Of a stretch of DNA of 64,000 bases, positions 32,510 through 42,162 are shown piece by piece. The stretch is taken from assembly GCF_963676275.1 (NCBI RefSeq), contig NZ_OY781091.1:846775-910774 (forward strand), read 5' to 3'. Within the stretch, counting starts at the first letter, position 1. Every line of letters starts with the position of its first letter. Under the pieces are notes generated by a model that made no database searches, was not told the DNA's origin, and saw only the letters and a program-made list of their open reading frames with translations. This stretch comes from an uncultured Cohaesibacter sp. GTDB taxonomy: Bacteria > Pseudomonadota > Alphaproteobacteria > Rhizobiales > Cohaesibacteraceae. The position numbers and the translations under genes are program-made.

Positions 32510-33166
32510 TCATTTCTCAATTCCCTTGTGGGCCTCGCTTCCCCAGACATCCGATACCCGTGCATCGCGGCCACAGGCAAAGCGGTAATAGTTGTAGCGC
32601 AGCGGATTTTTGTTGTGATAGTCCTGATGATAGTCCTCGGCGGCGAAAAAGCGGCCTGCGGGTGAAATCGGCGTAACGACCGGAGCCTTCAGCTTGCCGC
32701 TCTTCTCAAGCGCATTCTTGGAGCTGCGGGCGATTTCGGCCTGCTCCTCATTCAGCGTATAGATGGCCGTGCTGTAGCTGTGGCCGCGGTCGCAGAACTG
32801 CCCGCCAGCATCGGTGGGATCCACCGAGCGCCAGAAGATGTCAAGCAACTCGCCATAGCTGATCTTGTTGCTATCAAAAGTGATGCGCACCACTTCGCGA
32901 TGTCTGGCCGCGCCATGATTCTTGTAGGTGACATTCTCGCTCGTGCTGCCTCCCGAATAGCCCGATACGGTTTCCAGAACGCCATCGACATGATCAAAAT
33001 CGCTTTCCACGCACCAGAAACAGCCCCCGGCGAAGATCGCCGTCTGGCGCGCATCTTGAGCCCGGGCAGGCGCTGAAGCGGCAGTGAGGGTCAGGACGAG
33101 CAGGAAGGGCCTGAGAAAATGAACGGGTCTGAGACGCCGACCTAAATTGAAGAGACGAGTGCGCAT
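32510..33166 (-). CDS. msrA: Secreted peptide methionine sulfoxide reductase A
   Basis: 218 residues from ATG 33166, chosen because GGAGGAAATC directly precedes it and because it gives a Sec signal peptide (hydrophobic FLRPFLLVLTLTAASAPARA). The catalytic site GGCFWC lies near residue 45, followed by VSGYSGGST, HREVV and the terminal EDYHQDY of MsrA. It repairs methionine-S-sulfoxide in periplasmic proteins. Together with the cytochrome c peroxidase 3 kb away it indicates periplasmic oxidant defence. Confidence 0.93.
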   Translation of the reverse strand: MRTRLFNLGRRLRPVHFLRPFLLVLTLTAASAPARAQDARQTAIFAGGCFWCVESDFDHVDGVLETVSGYSGGSTSENVTYKNHGAARHREVVRITFDSNKISYGELLDIFWRSVDPTDAGGQFCDRGHSYSTAIYTLNEEQAEIARSSKNALEKSGKLKAPVVTPISPAGRFFAAEDYHQDYHNKNPLRYNYYRFACGRDARVSDVWGSEAHKGIEK

Positions 33167-33434
33167 GATTTCCTCCGCGACAAGAGACGCATATGACAAA
33201 TTGCCTTGCTCCGAATGCCTGCTTGCAGGCAGCCGGGCAAACTGGAAGCAACAAGTGTGGCAGGCCATTGCGGCATTGTCTCGGCGGAAGTTGCCCGTTC
33301 ACGCGAGTTTGAGCATGCGTGATGATGCCCTCTCGGCTCAATCCTGCAAGCGCTCGGCAGAGGGCGTCGGAAAGGCGAGGGGGGGGGAGGCAAAATCCTC
33401 AACAGATCATTGCTACCGGGATGAAGACGGGCCG

Positions 33435-34583
33435 TCAGGCAGCGGTCTTGAAATCCTCTATCTCGACGCGATTGCGCCCCTGCTGCTTTGCCTCGTAGAG
33501 CTTCTTGTCAGCAGCATTGATCAGGCCTTGCAGTTCGCTGCAATCTTTGTCGGCAATGGCTGCGCCAAGGCTCGCGGTGACGCGAATGATGTCATCGCCC
33601 CAACAGACCGGCTGGGCACTGATCTTGTGTCTTATCCGTTCGCAAATGATTTCTGCCTGTTGCAGTCCGCTCTTGGGCAGCAGGATGATGAATTCCTCGC
33701 CTCCATAGCGCGCCAGCAAATCCTCCGGACGCAGACATTGTTTGACCCGCTGGGCGATGGTCTGCAAAACGGCGTCCCCGGCAATATGGCCGAAGCGGTC
33801 ATTGATTTTCTTGAAATGATCAAGATCGAGCAGAATGACCGTGTCATTGAGGCCGGGATTGTCGGTCAACCGCATGAAGAAAGAGCGGCGATTGGAAATC
33901 TCGGTCAGATGGTCCGTATCGGCCTGACGTCGCAGTTTATTGTGCGCACGTTCAGAGATCATCCCGGAAATGAACAGCACGAGGGCGAAATTCAGCACAA
34001 TGAAGAAAAAGAAGATGGTTATGGGGTTGAAGAGAAAGAGGTCCGGATAAAGGAAACCCACTCCCGCATTGAGGCAAAGCAGACCGGCGATGGCATTGAC
34101 ACCTGCCAGCATGAAGCGCGATTGCAGAGGCTCGCGCCTGTAGTCGAGGAGAAATTGCCCGCTACTGGCCAGAAAGGCAACGGCGGCCACCAGATTGAAC
34201 GTGGCCGCCCGATAGGCATTGACCATTTCAAAATGGGTTACGAGCGCAACGGCAACAATCAGCGTGACAGGCGCCATTGCCAGCCAGTCCAGAGGATTGC
34301 TGCGGCGCTTGCTAAGGGCCTTTTGCCCCATCCATATGAAGGCATAGCCGCAAATGCCGGTGGCGATGCTGCCCAATTGCCATACAAGGTCCGGAAGCTG
34401 CTGCCATTCGCCCATGCCAGCCAGTGTCGAGCCGATAACCATCAGCACGAAGCCAATTGACAAATATAGTAATTCTGTAAGGTGTGATGTTGTAAAATAC
34501 AAGTAAACGAACGAAATGATGCCGACAATATAGGCTGTTTTCTGCAGAAGAAGGACCGTGGCAAGGTCTAGTTCGTTTGACAT
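33435..34583 (-). CDS. Membrane GGDEF diguanylate cyclase
   Basis: 382 residues. Seven or so hydrophobic helices fill residues 10-205, an integral-membrane sensor of unknown type; the GGDEF domain (about 220-375) has DHLTEISNRRSF, DLDHFKKINDRFGH and active site YGGEEF. The I-site RPED lies five residues before it (RPEDLLARYGGEEF), so product inhibition is expected. Upstream of its start is 110 bases to recQ; downstream lies a run of nine G (33379-33387) before msrA. Confidence 0.92.
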   Translation of the reverse strand: MSNELDLATVLLLQKTAYIVGIISFVYLYFTTSHLTELLYLSIGFVLMVIGSTLAGMGEWQQLPDLVWQLGSIATGICGYAFIWMGQKALSKRRSNPLDWLAMAPVTLIVAVALVTHFEMVNAYRAATFNLVAAVAFLASSGQFLLDYRREPLQSRFMLAGVNAIAGLLCLNAGVGFLYPDLFLFNPITIFFFFIVLNFALVLFISGMISERAHNKLRRQADTDHLTEISNRRSFFMRLTDNPGLNDTVILLDLDHFKKINDRFGHIAGDAVLQTIAQRVKQCLRPEDLLARYGGEEFIILLPKSGLQQAEIICERIRHKISAQPVCWGDDIIRVTASLGAAIADKDCSELQGLINAADKKLYEAKQQGRNRVEIEDFKTAA

Positions 34584-34693
34584 GATGGCTATAGTCTTAA
34601 AGTTGCACCGTTATTGTTAATTTCAACAGTAACAAAGTGGATATTAAGAAAATCCTATAGCGACATGTTGGATTTATATTTCTTCAGTGAAGC

Positions 34694-36628
34694 TTAGACA
34701 TTTAGCCAGTTTTCAATGACATCAATGAAGGAATCGGCGAATTTCTTCTGCTTTGAGCTGCCTACGCCATGGATCAGCAGAAAGTCCGGCCGGGTGGTTG
34801 GCTTGTGTATGGCCATTTCGGCGAGGGTCTTGTCGGTGAAGATCACATAGGCGGGCACCTTGTGCTCGCGGGCCAGCTCCGAACGGGCAGCCCTGAGGGC
34901 CTCATAGAGATCCTTGTCGGCAGCATCCAGTTCGGGCAGGCTGCTTTTGCTGCGTCTGGGGCGACTGAGTTCGCTGGGTGCCATTACATCGGTGCGATAG
35001 GAAAACCCGACATCGCCCTTCTTGAGGGAGGCGGATTTCTCGGTCAGTTTCAGCGCACCGTGATTCTGGATATCAAGACGCAGGAAATTGCTCGCCACCA
35101 TCTGACGCAGGATTGCGCGCCAGTCTTCCTTGGATGTCGCCTTGCCCGTGCCATGGCAGACAAGCTTGTCGTGGCCATATTTCTTGATCTTCTCATGGGT
35201 AAGGCCGCGCAGGATGTCGATCAGTTGCACGGCGCCGAACATCTCCCCGGTCTGCTCTGCTACCTCTATCAGGCTCAGCGCTGCGGCTGTGCCTTCCTTC
35301 AGTTCGGGTGGATCAAGGCAGACATCGCAATTGTTGCAGGGCTCGATGCTCTCGCCAAAATAGGTCAGCAGCGCCTGACGCCGGCAGGAGGGGGCCTCAC
35401 AATAGGCAATCAGGGCGTCGAGCCGCTTGTGTTCCCGCGCCAGATGATCCTCGTCTCCGCCTTCATTGTCGATGAAGCTGCGCCGCATGCGGATATCGTC
35501 CAGCCCGTAGAGCATCATCGCTTCGGAGGGCTCGCCATCGCGCCCGGCGCGGCCCAGCTCCTGCGCATAGGCCTCCATGTTGGAGGGCAGATTGGTATGG
35601 AATACATAGCGCACGTCGGGCTTGTCGATGCCCATGCCAAAGGCAATCGTGGCCACCATCACTGTCCCGCTCTCGCGCATGAACAGCGCCTGATGGGCCG
35701 AGCGGATGTTGCTGTCCATACCCGCATGATAGGCAAAGGCCTTGACGCCATGTTCCTTGAGAAATTCCGCCGCTTCTTCGGTTTTGCGCCGCGACAGGCA
35801 ATAGACGATGCCGGATTGGTCGGCGCGGGCCTGGACGAATTCGAGCAGTTGCTTCTTCCAGTCCTTGCGCAGCTGAACCGACAGGCGGATATTGGGGCGA
35901 TCAAAGCCGGACACGATGACCTTGCCGTCGCGCCGTCCATCCGGCGTGCGTGGAAAGAGCTTTTCGGCTATATCCTCCCGTGTCGCTTCATCCGCCGTGG
36001 CTGTCAGCGCCGCAATGGGCGTGCCGGGGAAGAAATCCGTCAGGCGCGTCAGGCCCTCATAGTCGGGCCGGAAGCTTGGCCCCCAGCGCGAAATGCAATG
36101 GGCCTCGTCAATGGCAATCAGACGTACCGGCAGCTTGGCAAGCGCGGCCAGCATGCGTTCGGTCATCAGCCGCTCCGGCGCGATATAGAGCAGGCGCACC
36201 TTTCCGGCGGCAACCTTGCGCCAGACATCGACATTATCCTGTCGGCTGCGGGAGCTGTTGATGCTGTCCGCCTCAATGCCCAGCAGCTTGAGCGCCATCA
36301 CCTGATCTTCCATCAGCGCCACAAGTGGCGAGATCACCAGTGTCAGGCCACCAAAGAGCAACGCCGGTATCTGGAAGCAGACACTCTTGCCCATGCCGGT
36401 CGGCATAACCGCCAGCGTGCTTTTGCCAGCCAGCAGGCTGTCAATGACCGAGGCCTGCCGCCCGCGAAACTGGTCATAGCCATAGACCGTTTTGAGCATT
36501 TGCAGGGCGCGTTCCTGCGGGCTGACATCATCATCACCCTCCAGTAGGCCCTTGCCATCAGGGACAAACAGCTCAGCGTCCAGAGCATCGGTATCACAGG
36601 CAAGGAGTGGCTGGGCTGGAGGAGGCAT
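34694..36628 (-). CDS. recQ: ATP-dependent DNA helicase RecQ
   Basis: 644 residues. Helicase motifs: FRGRQ (motif 0), AVMPTGMGKSVCFQIPALL (Walker A), DEAHCISRWGPSFRPDY (motif II and aromatic loop), ALTATAD (III), IAFGMGIDKPDVR (V) and QELGRAGRDGEPS (VI). The zinc cysteines of the RQC region are visible in YCEAPSCRRQ and CNNCDVC. C-terminal HRDC domain from about 560. The aromatic-rich loop differs from the usual SQWGHDFR. A 20-residue acidic N-terminal extension precedes the helicase core. It unwinds recombination intermediates. Confidence 0.95.
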   Translation of the reverse strand: MPPPAQPLLACDTDALDAELFVPDGKGLLEGDDDVSPQERALQMLKTVYGYDQFRGRQASVIDSLLAGKSTLAVMPTGMGKSVCFQIPALLFGGLTLVISPLVALMEDQVMALKLLGIEADSINSSRSRQDNVDVWRKVAAGKVRLLYIAPERLMTERMLAALAKLPVRLIAIDEAHCISRWGPSFRPDYEGLTRLTDFFPGTPIAALTATADEATREDIAEKLFPRTPDGRRDGKVIVSGFDRPNIRLSVQLRKDWKKQLLEFVQARADQSGIVYCLSRRKTEEAAEFLKEHGVKAFAYHAGMDSNIRSAHQALFMRESGTVMVATIAFGMGIDKPDVRYVFHTNLPSNMEAYAQELGRAGRDGEPSEAMMLYGLDDIRMRRSFIDNEGGDEDHLAREHKRLDALIAYCEAPSCRRQALLTYFGESIEPCNNCDVCLDPPELKEGTAAALSLIEVAEQTGEMFGAVQLIDILRGLTHEKIKKYGHDKLVCHGTGKATSKEDWRAILRQMVASNFLRLDIQNHGALKLTEKSASLKKGDVGFSYRTDVMAPSELSRPRRSKSSLPELDAADKDLYEALRAARSELAREHKVPAYVIFTDKTLAEMAIHKPTTRPDFLLIHGVGSSKQKKFADSFIDVIENWLNV

Positions 36629-36763
36629 GAAGGCGCTTAAATTCTGGTTGGAAACAGGATGTGAAAAGGACCGTATCTGATTTGCCGCAGCTTGGTAAAC
36701 AAATATTAACGCTCATGCCTGTCTGACTGTGAAGACTGACCCATTGCCGCCCTGCTTGCCATG

Positions 36764-39700
36764 CTATTGCTGCAAGGAATGCACCAGATAGGGCAGGCAA
36801 AGATCCATACGATAATCGATGGAGGAATGATTGTCCGGGAATTCCTCATAGACATGCTCCACCCCGGTATTTTCCAGCTTGGCATGCAGGCGGCGGGCAC
36901 CATAGAGCAGATTATACTGGTCGACATAACCGCACTCGATCCACAGCCCCTTGAGCGATTTGAGATTGTCTATGACATGTGGCTGATCGGCCAGCAGCAC
37001 CGGATCCCATTTCAGCCAATTTTGCCAGCGCTCCTCGATCAGCGCGCAATCATGCATATTCACCGGCAGGCGAATGCCGCAAAAGGCCTCCGGATCCGGG
37101 TCATAGCTTGCCGCCATGGCCAGCGTCATCAGGGCGTGAATATCCTTGCCATCATATTTCGGACCCTCTTCGAATGCGGCAAGGAAAGCCTCGATGGAAT
37201 TGTCTTTCTTGGCCAGCGTGCGCAGCAGATTGGGCATATCGGGCAGATAACAGAGTTCAAAGGCCATGTCGCCGGAAAGGCAGGCCGCTGCCGACCAGAA
37301 ATCCGCATGTTTCATGGCATGCAGAATGGAGCCATATCCGCCCGAAGACTTGCCAAACAGCCCCCGCTTGCCCGGACCACCGCACCCGATGCGTGCCTCG
37401 ATGGCGGGCGCCATATCGCGGATCAGGAAGTCTTCCCAGTTGCCCAGTGCTGCCGAGTTGACATATTGGTTGCCGCCAAGGCGGGTAAAACAGTCCGGAA
37501 AAGCCACCACGGCAGGCGGCATCTTGCCCGAAGCGATGAGCCGGTCCAGCCGTTCGGGTACATTCTCGCCAAAATTCTTCCAGTTCACATGCGCAGGCCC
37601 ACCGGCTGTGAAGCCGACCAGATCGACCAGCAGCGGCAATCCGGCACCATCATGGCCATGGGGCACATAGACAATGACCTCGCGCTCGCTGGCATCTCCA
37701 AGCAGATTATTCTCAAGGGCGTGGGATGAAACACGAATGGTAAGCAGCGTGCCTTTGGGAGTGGAAGGGTTGCGACGCATGGAAGAATGCCTCCGTCTGA
37801 AATAACTACCGAGTTTGCCCGAAATTGGCACATCGGGCGTGATCTTTCCAGAGCGAACCTTTCGCTGCGGAGCACTGCGTCGGGTGGCAGACAGGCCATG
37901 GTCGGTTTTTTCCCAATGATGGGGGGATTTGACCAGTTGAAAGAGCGCCCGCCAGGCCGCCGGTGTCATGATCAGCCAATAGAGTGGCATTTCCAGAACC
38001 GCGCGCCAGCCAAAGCCATAGCGCCTCGCCCCCCATATCCGCCCCAGCAGCATGACGCCGCCATAGCCCAGAATGAGATTGAAACAGTTGATGGCGAGCA
38101 GGGTGAAAAAGACCGGTCCATTCTCTGCTCCCTGCGTCGCCAGTTTCCAGCCGGTAATGGCAAAGGTGACAAAATAGAGCGGGTGGACCAGCGTCGACAA
38201 CAGCATCGAGCCGATCATGATGTGAAAGGACAGAAAACGGGACCGGCCCAGCTTGCGATAAAGAAAGCCCGGCCTGCGCATATGCACGATCCATGTCTGC
38301 ATCCAGCCCTTGAACCAGCGGGTTCTTTGCTTCAGCCAGATGGAATAGCGCTCCGGCGCTTCCTCCCAAGTGTCGCTGCGAATGGTTTCAATGCGATAGC
38401 CAAAGCGGGAAAGGCGCAGACCCAGATCGGCATCCTCGGTGACATTATAGGGGTCCCAGCCGCCGATCTGCTTGAGTATGCTGGTGCGGAAATGGTTGGA
38501 TGTTCCACCAAGAGGCACCACCAGTTTGTCAAAGGCGAGGAAGGGCAGCAGGCCGTCAAACAGGGCGGAATATTCCAGCGCAAACTGACGGGTCAGAAAA
38601 TTGGTATGGGCATTGTCGACGGCCAGTTGCGCCTGCAGGCAGGCAAGCGCCGGATCGCTCCTGAGCATGTGCAGAGCTGCGATCTTGAGCTGCTGCGGGT
38701 CCGGTCTGTCCTCTGCGTCATAGATGACAGTAAGATCGGTTTGCACGAAGGAGAGGGCATAATTGAGGGCCTTGGGCTTGGTCTGCGGCCCCCCTTTGGG
38801 AATATCAACCAGCTCGATGAAGGCGGGAAGCCGGATTTTCGCCAATGCTGCCCGGGTTTCCTCGTCTTCTGCTTCCAGCAGCAGATAACAGGTCAGACGA
38901 TCGCGCGGATAGTCCAGCTTGCAAAGGGACTGGATCAATTCGGGCACCACCCGACCTTCCCTGAAAAGGGGCACAAAGACCGAATAGCTCGGCCAGTCGG
39001 AGGGGGCCTCCAGGCCCTTTGCCCCTTCGAACAGGGAGAGCAGCCTGTTCGCCTGGGTCTTGCGCGTATGTGGCAACCGCTGAACCGAAATGAGCCGCAA
39101 CATGCTCATCGTCAGGAAGATGGCAATGGTCAGCAGATTGAACAGAATACCCAAAGGAGTAAATAAAAGGCTGCCGATCATCACCAGCATAAGGGAAAGA
39201 AACAGCACAAAAGAATGGCTGCCTTTCACCTTTCCATGCGCAGAGAGATTGGGATGGTCGCGCTTGAGCTGGAAAACATGATGCTTCATGGCGGCCTTGC
39301 TGGCCGAGGCTCGTTGCAGGGCATGCAGTTGCGATGGTGTGGTCAGCCGCACGCGTTTGCCAAACTGCGGATCTCTCTGTAACTTTTCAGCCAGTGAATC
39401 CAGTTCCTTGCCATGGGGGGCACATAGATAAAGGCTGTCAGACAAGGCGGGCTGGGCACCCAGTCTGACATAGGGCTTTATCAGGATCCAGGAAAGCTCA
39501 CCCAGTTTTTCAATTGGCCAGTTCTCCGGCAGAGGATAGACGCTTTCCGGTGTCGGATGCGCGATGAAGGGAACGCCCAGCCTCTTGGCTGCGCAGGCGA
39601 AATAAAGCCCTTCATCCAGTTTCCCCTCGCGGGTCCAGCGTTCGACCAGAGGATCTTCCTTTTTTGCAGCCTGCCAGAGAAGCTCTTCAAAAGAGGCTTT

Positions 39701-39883
39701 CTGAAATGACTGCATCGAGGCTAGTATGGACAAATGAAACGGCAGCAGGTGGGAATAAAGAGGCGGACGATCCAGAAGAGACGTCAACTGCCGCTCTGAT
39801 GCGCTGGGGCCATTCGACGCGACCTGTTGAACAGGGGCCGATTTATCAAGTGCAGGAGATGGGGCTTTGTTCAGAAAGTCCAT
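36764..39883 (-). CDS. Fused family-2 glycosyltransferase and alpha/beta-hydrolase esterase
   Basis: 1039 residues in one uninterrupted frame. N-terminal regulatory part (1-220), two helices (225-265), GT2 catalytic domain with DAEDRPD near 385, TEDADLGL near 481 and QRTRW near 520, then helices 555-650: a processive membrane GT2 of the XagB/cellulose-synthase-like kind. From Met702 a D-esterase/enterochelin-esterase-like hydrolase follows, with nucleophile motif GKSSGGYGS near 848 and a His in DNHSSIDYR near 1020. At Met702 (ATG 37780) a GGAGG (37794-37790) lies 9 bases upstream, so a free esterase of 338 residues may also be made. Likely polysaccharide synthesis plus deacylation. Confidence 0.88.
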   Translation of the reverse strand: MDFLNKAPSPALDKSAPVQQVASNGPSASERQLTSLLDRPPLYSHLLPFHLSILASMQSFQKASFEELLWQAAKKEDPLVERWTREGKLDEGLYFACAAKRLGVPFIAHPTPESVYPLPENWPIEKLGELSWILIKPYVRLGAQPALSDSLYLCAPHGKELDSLAEKLQRDPQFGKRVRLTTPSQLHALQRASASKAAMKHHVFQLKRDHPNLSAHGKVKGSHSFVLFLSLMLVMIGSLLFTPLGILFNLLTIAIFLTMSMLRLISVQRLPHTRKTQANRLLSLFEGAKGLEAPSDWPSYSVFVPLFREGRVVPELIQSLCKLDYPRDRLTCYLLLEAEDEETRAALAKIRLPAFIELVDIPKGGPQTKPKALNYALSFVQTDLTVIYDAEDRPDPQQLKIAALHMLRSDPALACLQAQLAVDNAHTNFLTRQFALEYSALFDGLLPFLAFDKLVVPLGGTSNHFRTSILKQIGGWDPYNVTEDADLGLRLSRFGYRIETIRSDTWEEAPERYSIWLKQRTRWFKGWMQTWIVHMRRPGFLYRKLGRSRFLSFHIMIGSMLLSTLVHPLYFVTFAITGWKLATQGAENGPVFFTLLAINCFNLILGYGGVMLLGRIWGARRYGFGWRAVLEMPLYWLIMTPAAWRALFQLVKSPHHWEKTDHGLSATRRSAPQRKVRSGKITPDVPISGKLGSYFRRRHSSMRRNPSTPKGTLLTIRVSSHALENNLLGDASEREVIVYVPHGHDGAGLPLLVDLVGFTAGGPAHVNWKNFGENVPERLDRLIASGKMPPAVVAFPDCFTRLGGNQYVNSAALGNWEDFLIRDMAPAIEARIGCGGPGKRGLFGKSSGGYGSILHAMKHADFWSAAACLSGDMAFELCYLPDMPNLLRTLAKKDNSIEAFLAAFEEGPKYDGKDIHALMTLAMAASYDPDPEAFCGIRLPVNMHDCALIEERWQNWLKWDPVLLADQPHVIDNLKSLKGLWIECGYVDQYNLLYGARRLHAKLENTGVEHVYEEFPDNHSSIDYRMDLCLPYLVHSLQQ
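37780..37794 (-). promoter_or_regulatory. Internal Shine-Dalgarno and start codon at the GT2/esterase junction
   Basis: GGAGG at 37794-37790 and ATG at 37780-37778, spacing 9, in frame with the esterase domain of the fusion. The preceding 30 residues are a basic linker (RKVRSGKITPDVPISGKLG). Confidence 0.6.
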
Positions 39884-40058
39884 GACAAAATTGGATCAAT
39901 AATTTTATATCAAATAGATATCGGTAAATATTCTGATTAGACTAGATCAAAAAGAGCGCGAAATGGATTGTGCAACCTATAAAAATCCACCGAAAATTGT
40001 TAAAAGCCATCTTTATGCGAGTATTTGCCGCATTTTCTCCATTCAGAAGGCCCTGCAG

Positions 40059-41120
40059 ATGCATCCGTTTGGCCGTAAGAACCTTTATTGGCGCCCCATT
40101 GCTCGGTTGATGACTGCCTGTTTCCTGCTGCTCGCGGTCTCGTTGCCCGCAACAGCCCAGACCACAAATGAGCAATTGCCCGAAAACACCATCATGCAAT
40201 CGCAACCGGGAAGTGATCCCGTCCAGAATGGTGAGGGCGAGAGCGCAGAAGGGGCCGAAGCGGAAGGGGCGGCAGATGCGACTGGCATTGATGCCGTTCT
40301 GGGGCCGCGCACAGCCGTCGGTGAGGAGCCGGTGGCCAGCGATGATTGGGCCAAAGCCCACTTCACCGGTTTTATCGACATCTCTCAGCGACTGCGCGAA
40401 CCCGATGAAGAACTGCTTTCAGAGGGCTTGCGCCTTTTGACAGCCCCCGGTTTTCCACCCTTCAACTATCGCGACAAATCTGGCGCGCCGATCGGTTATC
40501 ATGTCGAACTGGCGCGTGCCTTTTGTGATCAGCTGAATATCGCCTGCACGGTCAAGATTGTGCCCTTTGCCAGAATTGCCGGGCTTCTGGCGGCCAATGA
40601 GGCGGATGCTGCGCTGGCCGGTCTTGTGCGTCATCCTGATCTTAAGGGCAAGGTCGCCTTTTCCAACGTCTTTCTCAAACGACCGGGCCGCTTCCTGCAT
40701 CTCAAGGACCAGCCCCTGCGCACGGACATAAAGAGTATGGAGGGCAAGCCTGTTGCCGTTATCGGTGGCTCGGCCCATGAGGCATTTCTGAGAGCCTATT
40801 TCGATGGCGTCAACCGGGTTCCGGTCAATGATCTGCATGCCGCTCGCGATCTGCTGGAGGAGGGCAAGGTCGTCGCGGTCTTTGGTGACGCCTTTCAGCT
40901 TCTGCCCTTCGCCGCTGAGCGCAACAGCATCTTCTCTTTTGCCGGCAAGCCCTATTATGACGACTATTTCTTCGGTGACGGCATGACATTTGCCTTTCCG
41001 GCGGGTCGGGAACAGCTCGGCAACCTGCTCAATTATGGCCTTCAGAAGCTGGCCCAGAGCGGTCGAATGGCCGAGCTTTACGCCCGCCATTTCGCTCTGG
41101 ATGTTTATGCCGACTATTGA
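40059..41120 (+). CDS. Periplasmic family-3-like substrate-binding protein
   Basis: 353 residues from ATG 40059 (AGAAGG 8 bases upstream), giving a signal peptide MHPFGRKNLYWRPIARLMTACFLLLAVSLPATAQ. Residues 35-95 are an unusual acidic, Ala/Gly/Glu-rich linker. The binding-protein fold begins at about 112 (LLTAPGFPPFNYRDKSGAPIGYHVELARAFCDQL), the typical SBP_bac_3 opening, and continues to the end. No permease or ATPase gene is adjacent, so it may be a stand-alone sensor or work with a distant ABC system. Divergent from the GT2-esterase gene, 175 bases apart. Confidence 0.8.
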   Translation: MHPFGRKNLYWRPIARLMTACFLLLAVSLPATAQTTNEQLPENTIMQSQPGSDPVQNGEGESAEGAEAEGAADATGIDAVLGPRTAVGEEPVASDDWAKAHFTGFIDISQRLREPDEELLSEGLRLLTAPGFPPFNYRDKSGAPIGYHVELARAFCDQLNIACTVKIVPFARIAGLLAANEADAALAGLVRHPDLKGKVAFSNVFLKRPGRFLHLKDQPLRTDIKSMEGKPVAVIGGSAHEAFLRAYFDGVNRVPVNDLHAARDLLEEGKVVAVFGDAFQLLPFAAERNSIFSFAGKPYYDDYFFGDGMTFAFPAGREQLGNLLNYGLQKLAQSGRMAELYARHFALDVYADY

Positions 41121-41154
41121 GGCGGCGAGGGGGGCTCCTGTTGCCTGCTAAGGC

Positions 41155-41973
41155 CTAGCGCTTGAGGAATGGCAGCAGCAGCGACCAGACGAACTGGCTT
41201 GGCTTTTCATCCTGATAGGGATCAAGCCCGATGGTCATGGCCTCATGACCATCCTGTGGTTGGGCGACATAGGTGCGGAATATCCTGTCCCATATGGAAA
41301 GGTTGAAACCGAAGTTGGAATGGGTTTCCCGCGGCCGGTTCGAGTGATGGACCCGGTGCATGTCCGGTGTCACCACGATGAGCCGCAGAAATCGATCCAG
41401 TCCGGGTGATAGCCGCACATTGGCATGGTTGAACAGCGCGGCTCCATTGAGCACCACTTCAAACAGGAAGACCGCTACAGCCGGTGCGCCGAAAACCAGC
41501 ACCCAGACAATCTTGTAGATCAGCGACAACAGGATCTCCAGCGGGTGGAATCGCAGAGCAGTGGAGACATCAATGTCCCGATCCACATGATGCACCTTGT
41601 GCAGTTTCCAGAAAATCGGGATCCGGTGCGAGAGCAGATGCTGTAGCCAGATGGCAAAATCCAGTATCAGGAAGGCAATCAGCAGCGAAAGCCAGTTTGG
41701 CAGCGCGATCCAGTTGAGCAGGCCCCAACCCTGATTGGCGGCATGGATTGCAACCCCGATGGGCAGGATCGGCATGACTAGTCGCGTGACCAGACTGTCC
41801 AGAATGACGATGCCCCAATTGGTCAGCCAGCGCCGCCCCTGCGGCATCGAGCGCTCCCGTTTGGGCAAGGCCCACTCGGCCAGCGCCATGATGGCAAATA
41901 CGCCAAGAAAGACGCCCAGCCTGAGGCTGTTTTCACCAAGTCCGAAAAGGGAAAAGAAACCGCTATCCTGCAT
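41155..41973 (-). CDS. Sterol desaturase/fatty acid hydroxylase family membrane protein
   Basis: 272 residues, four to five membrane helices. The three histidine clusters of membrane di-iron enzymes are present: HLLSHR (HxxxH), HKVHH (HxxHH) and HRVHH (HxxHH). These bind two irons for hydroxylation or desaturation of lipids in the inner membrane. Bacterial members often act on fatty acids, hopanoids or ornithine lipids rather than sterols; which applies here cannot be told. Convergent with the binding-protein gene, 34 bases between stops. Confidence 0.9.
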   Translation of the reverse strand: MQDSGFFSLFGLGENSLRLGVFLGVFAIMALAEWALPKRERSMPQGRRWLTNWGIVILDSLVTRLVMPILPIGVAIHAANQGWGLLNWIALPNWLSLLIAFLILDFAIWLQHLLSHRIPIFWKLHKVHHVDRDIDVSTALRFHPLEILLSLIYKIVWVLVFGAPAVAVFLFEVVLNGAALFNHANVRLSPGLDRFLRLIVVTPDMHRVHHSNRPRETHSNFGFNLSIWDRIFRTYVAQPQDGHEAMTIGLDPYQDEKPSQFVWSLLLPFLKR

Positions 41974-42162
41974 ATTGCTCCATCTGCCGTCTGCGCAACC
42001 GACCTATAATTTTGCTATTTTGAATATATAGACACAAAGCCCCTGTAGCGCAAATCGCCACTTGGTCTTGGATGCTCACATTGGTGTGACAGTTTCCCTT
42101 GCCTTTTGGCAGGAAACTGCTAGAAAGCCGTTCACGCAAATCCAACCGAAGATAGCCGCGCC

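Noticed and set aside
34769..36547. 592-codon open frame on the strand opposite recQ
   Set aside because: It is the complement of a well-conserved helicase, has no family motif, and its composition is that of a shadow frame in GC-rich DNA.
37787..39166. 459-codon open frame opposite the GT2-esterase gene
   Set aside because: Antisense to conserved glycosyltransferase motifs; no recognisable domain, no ribosome site.
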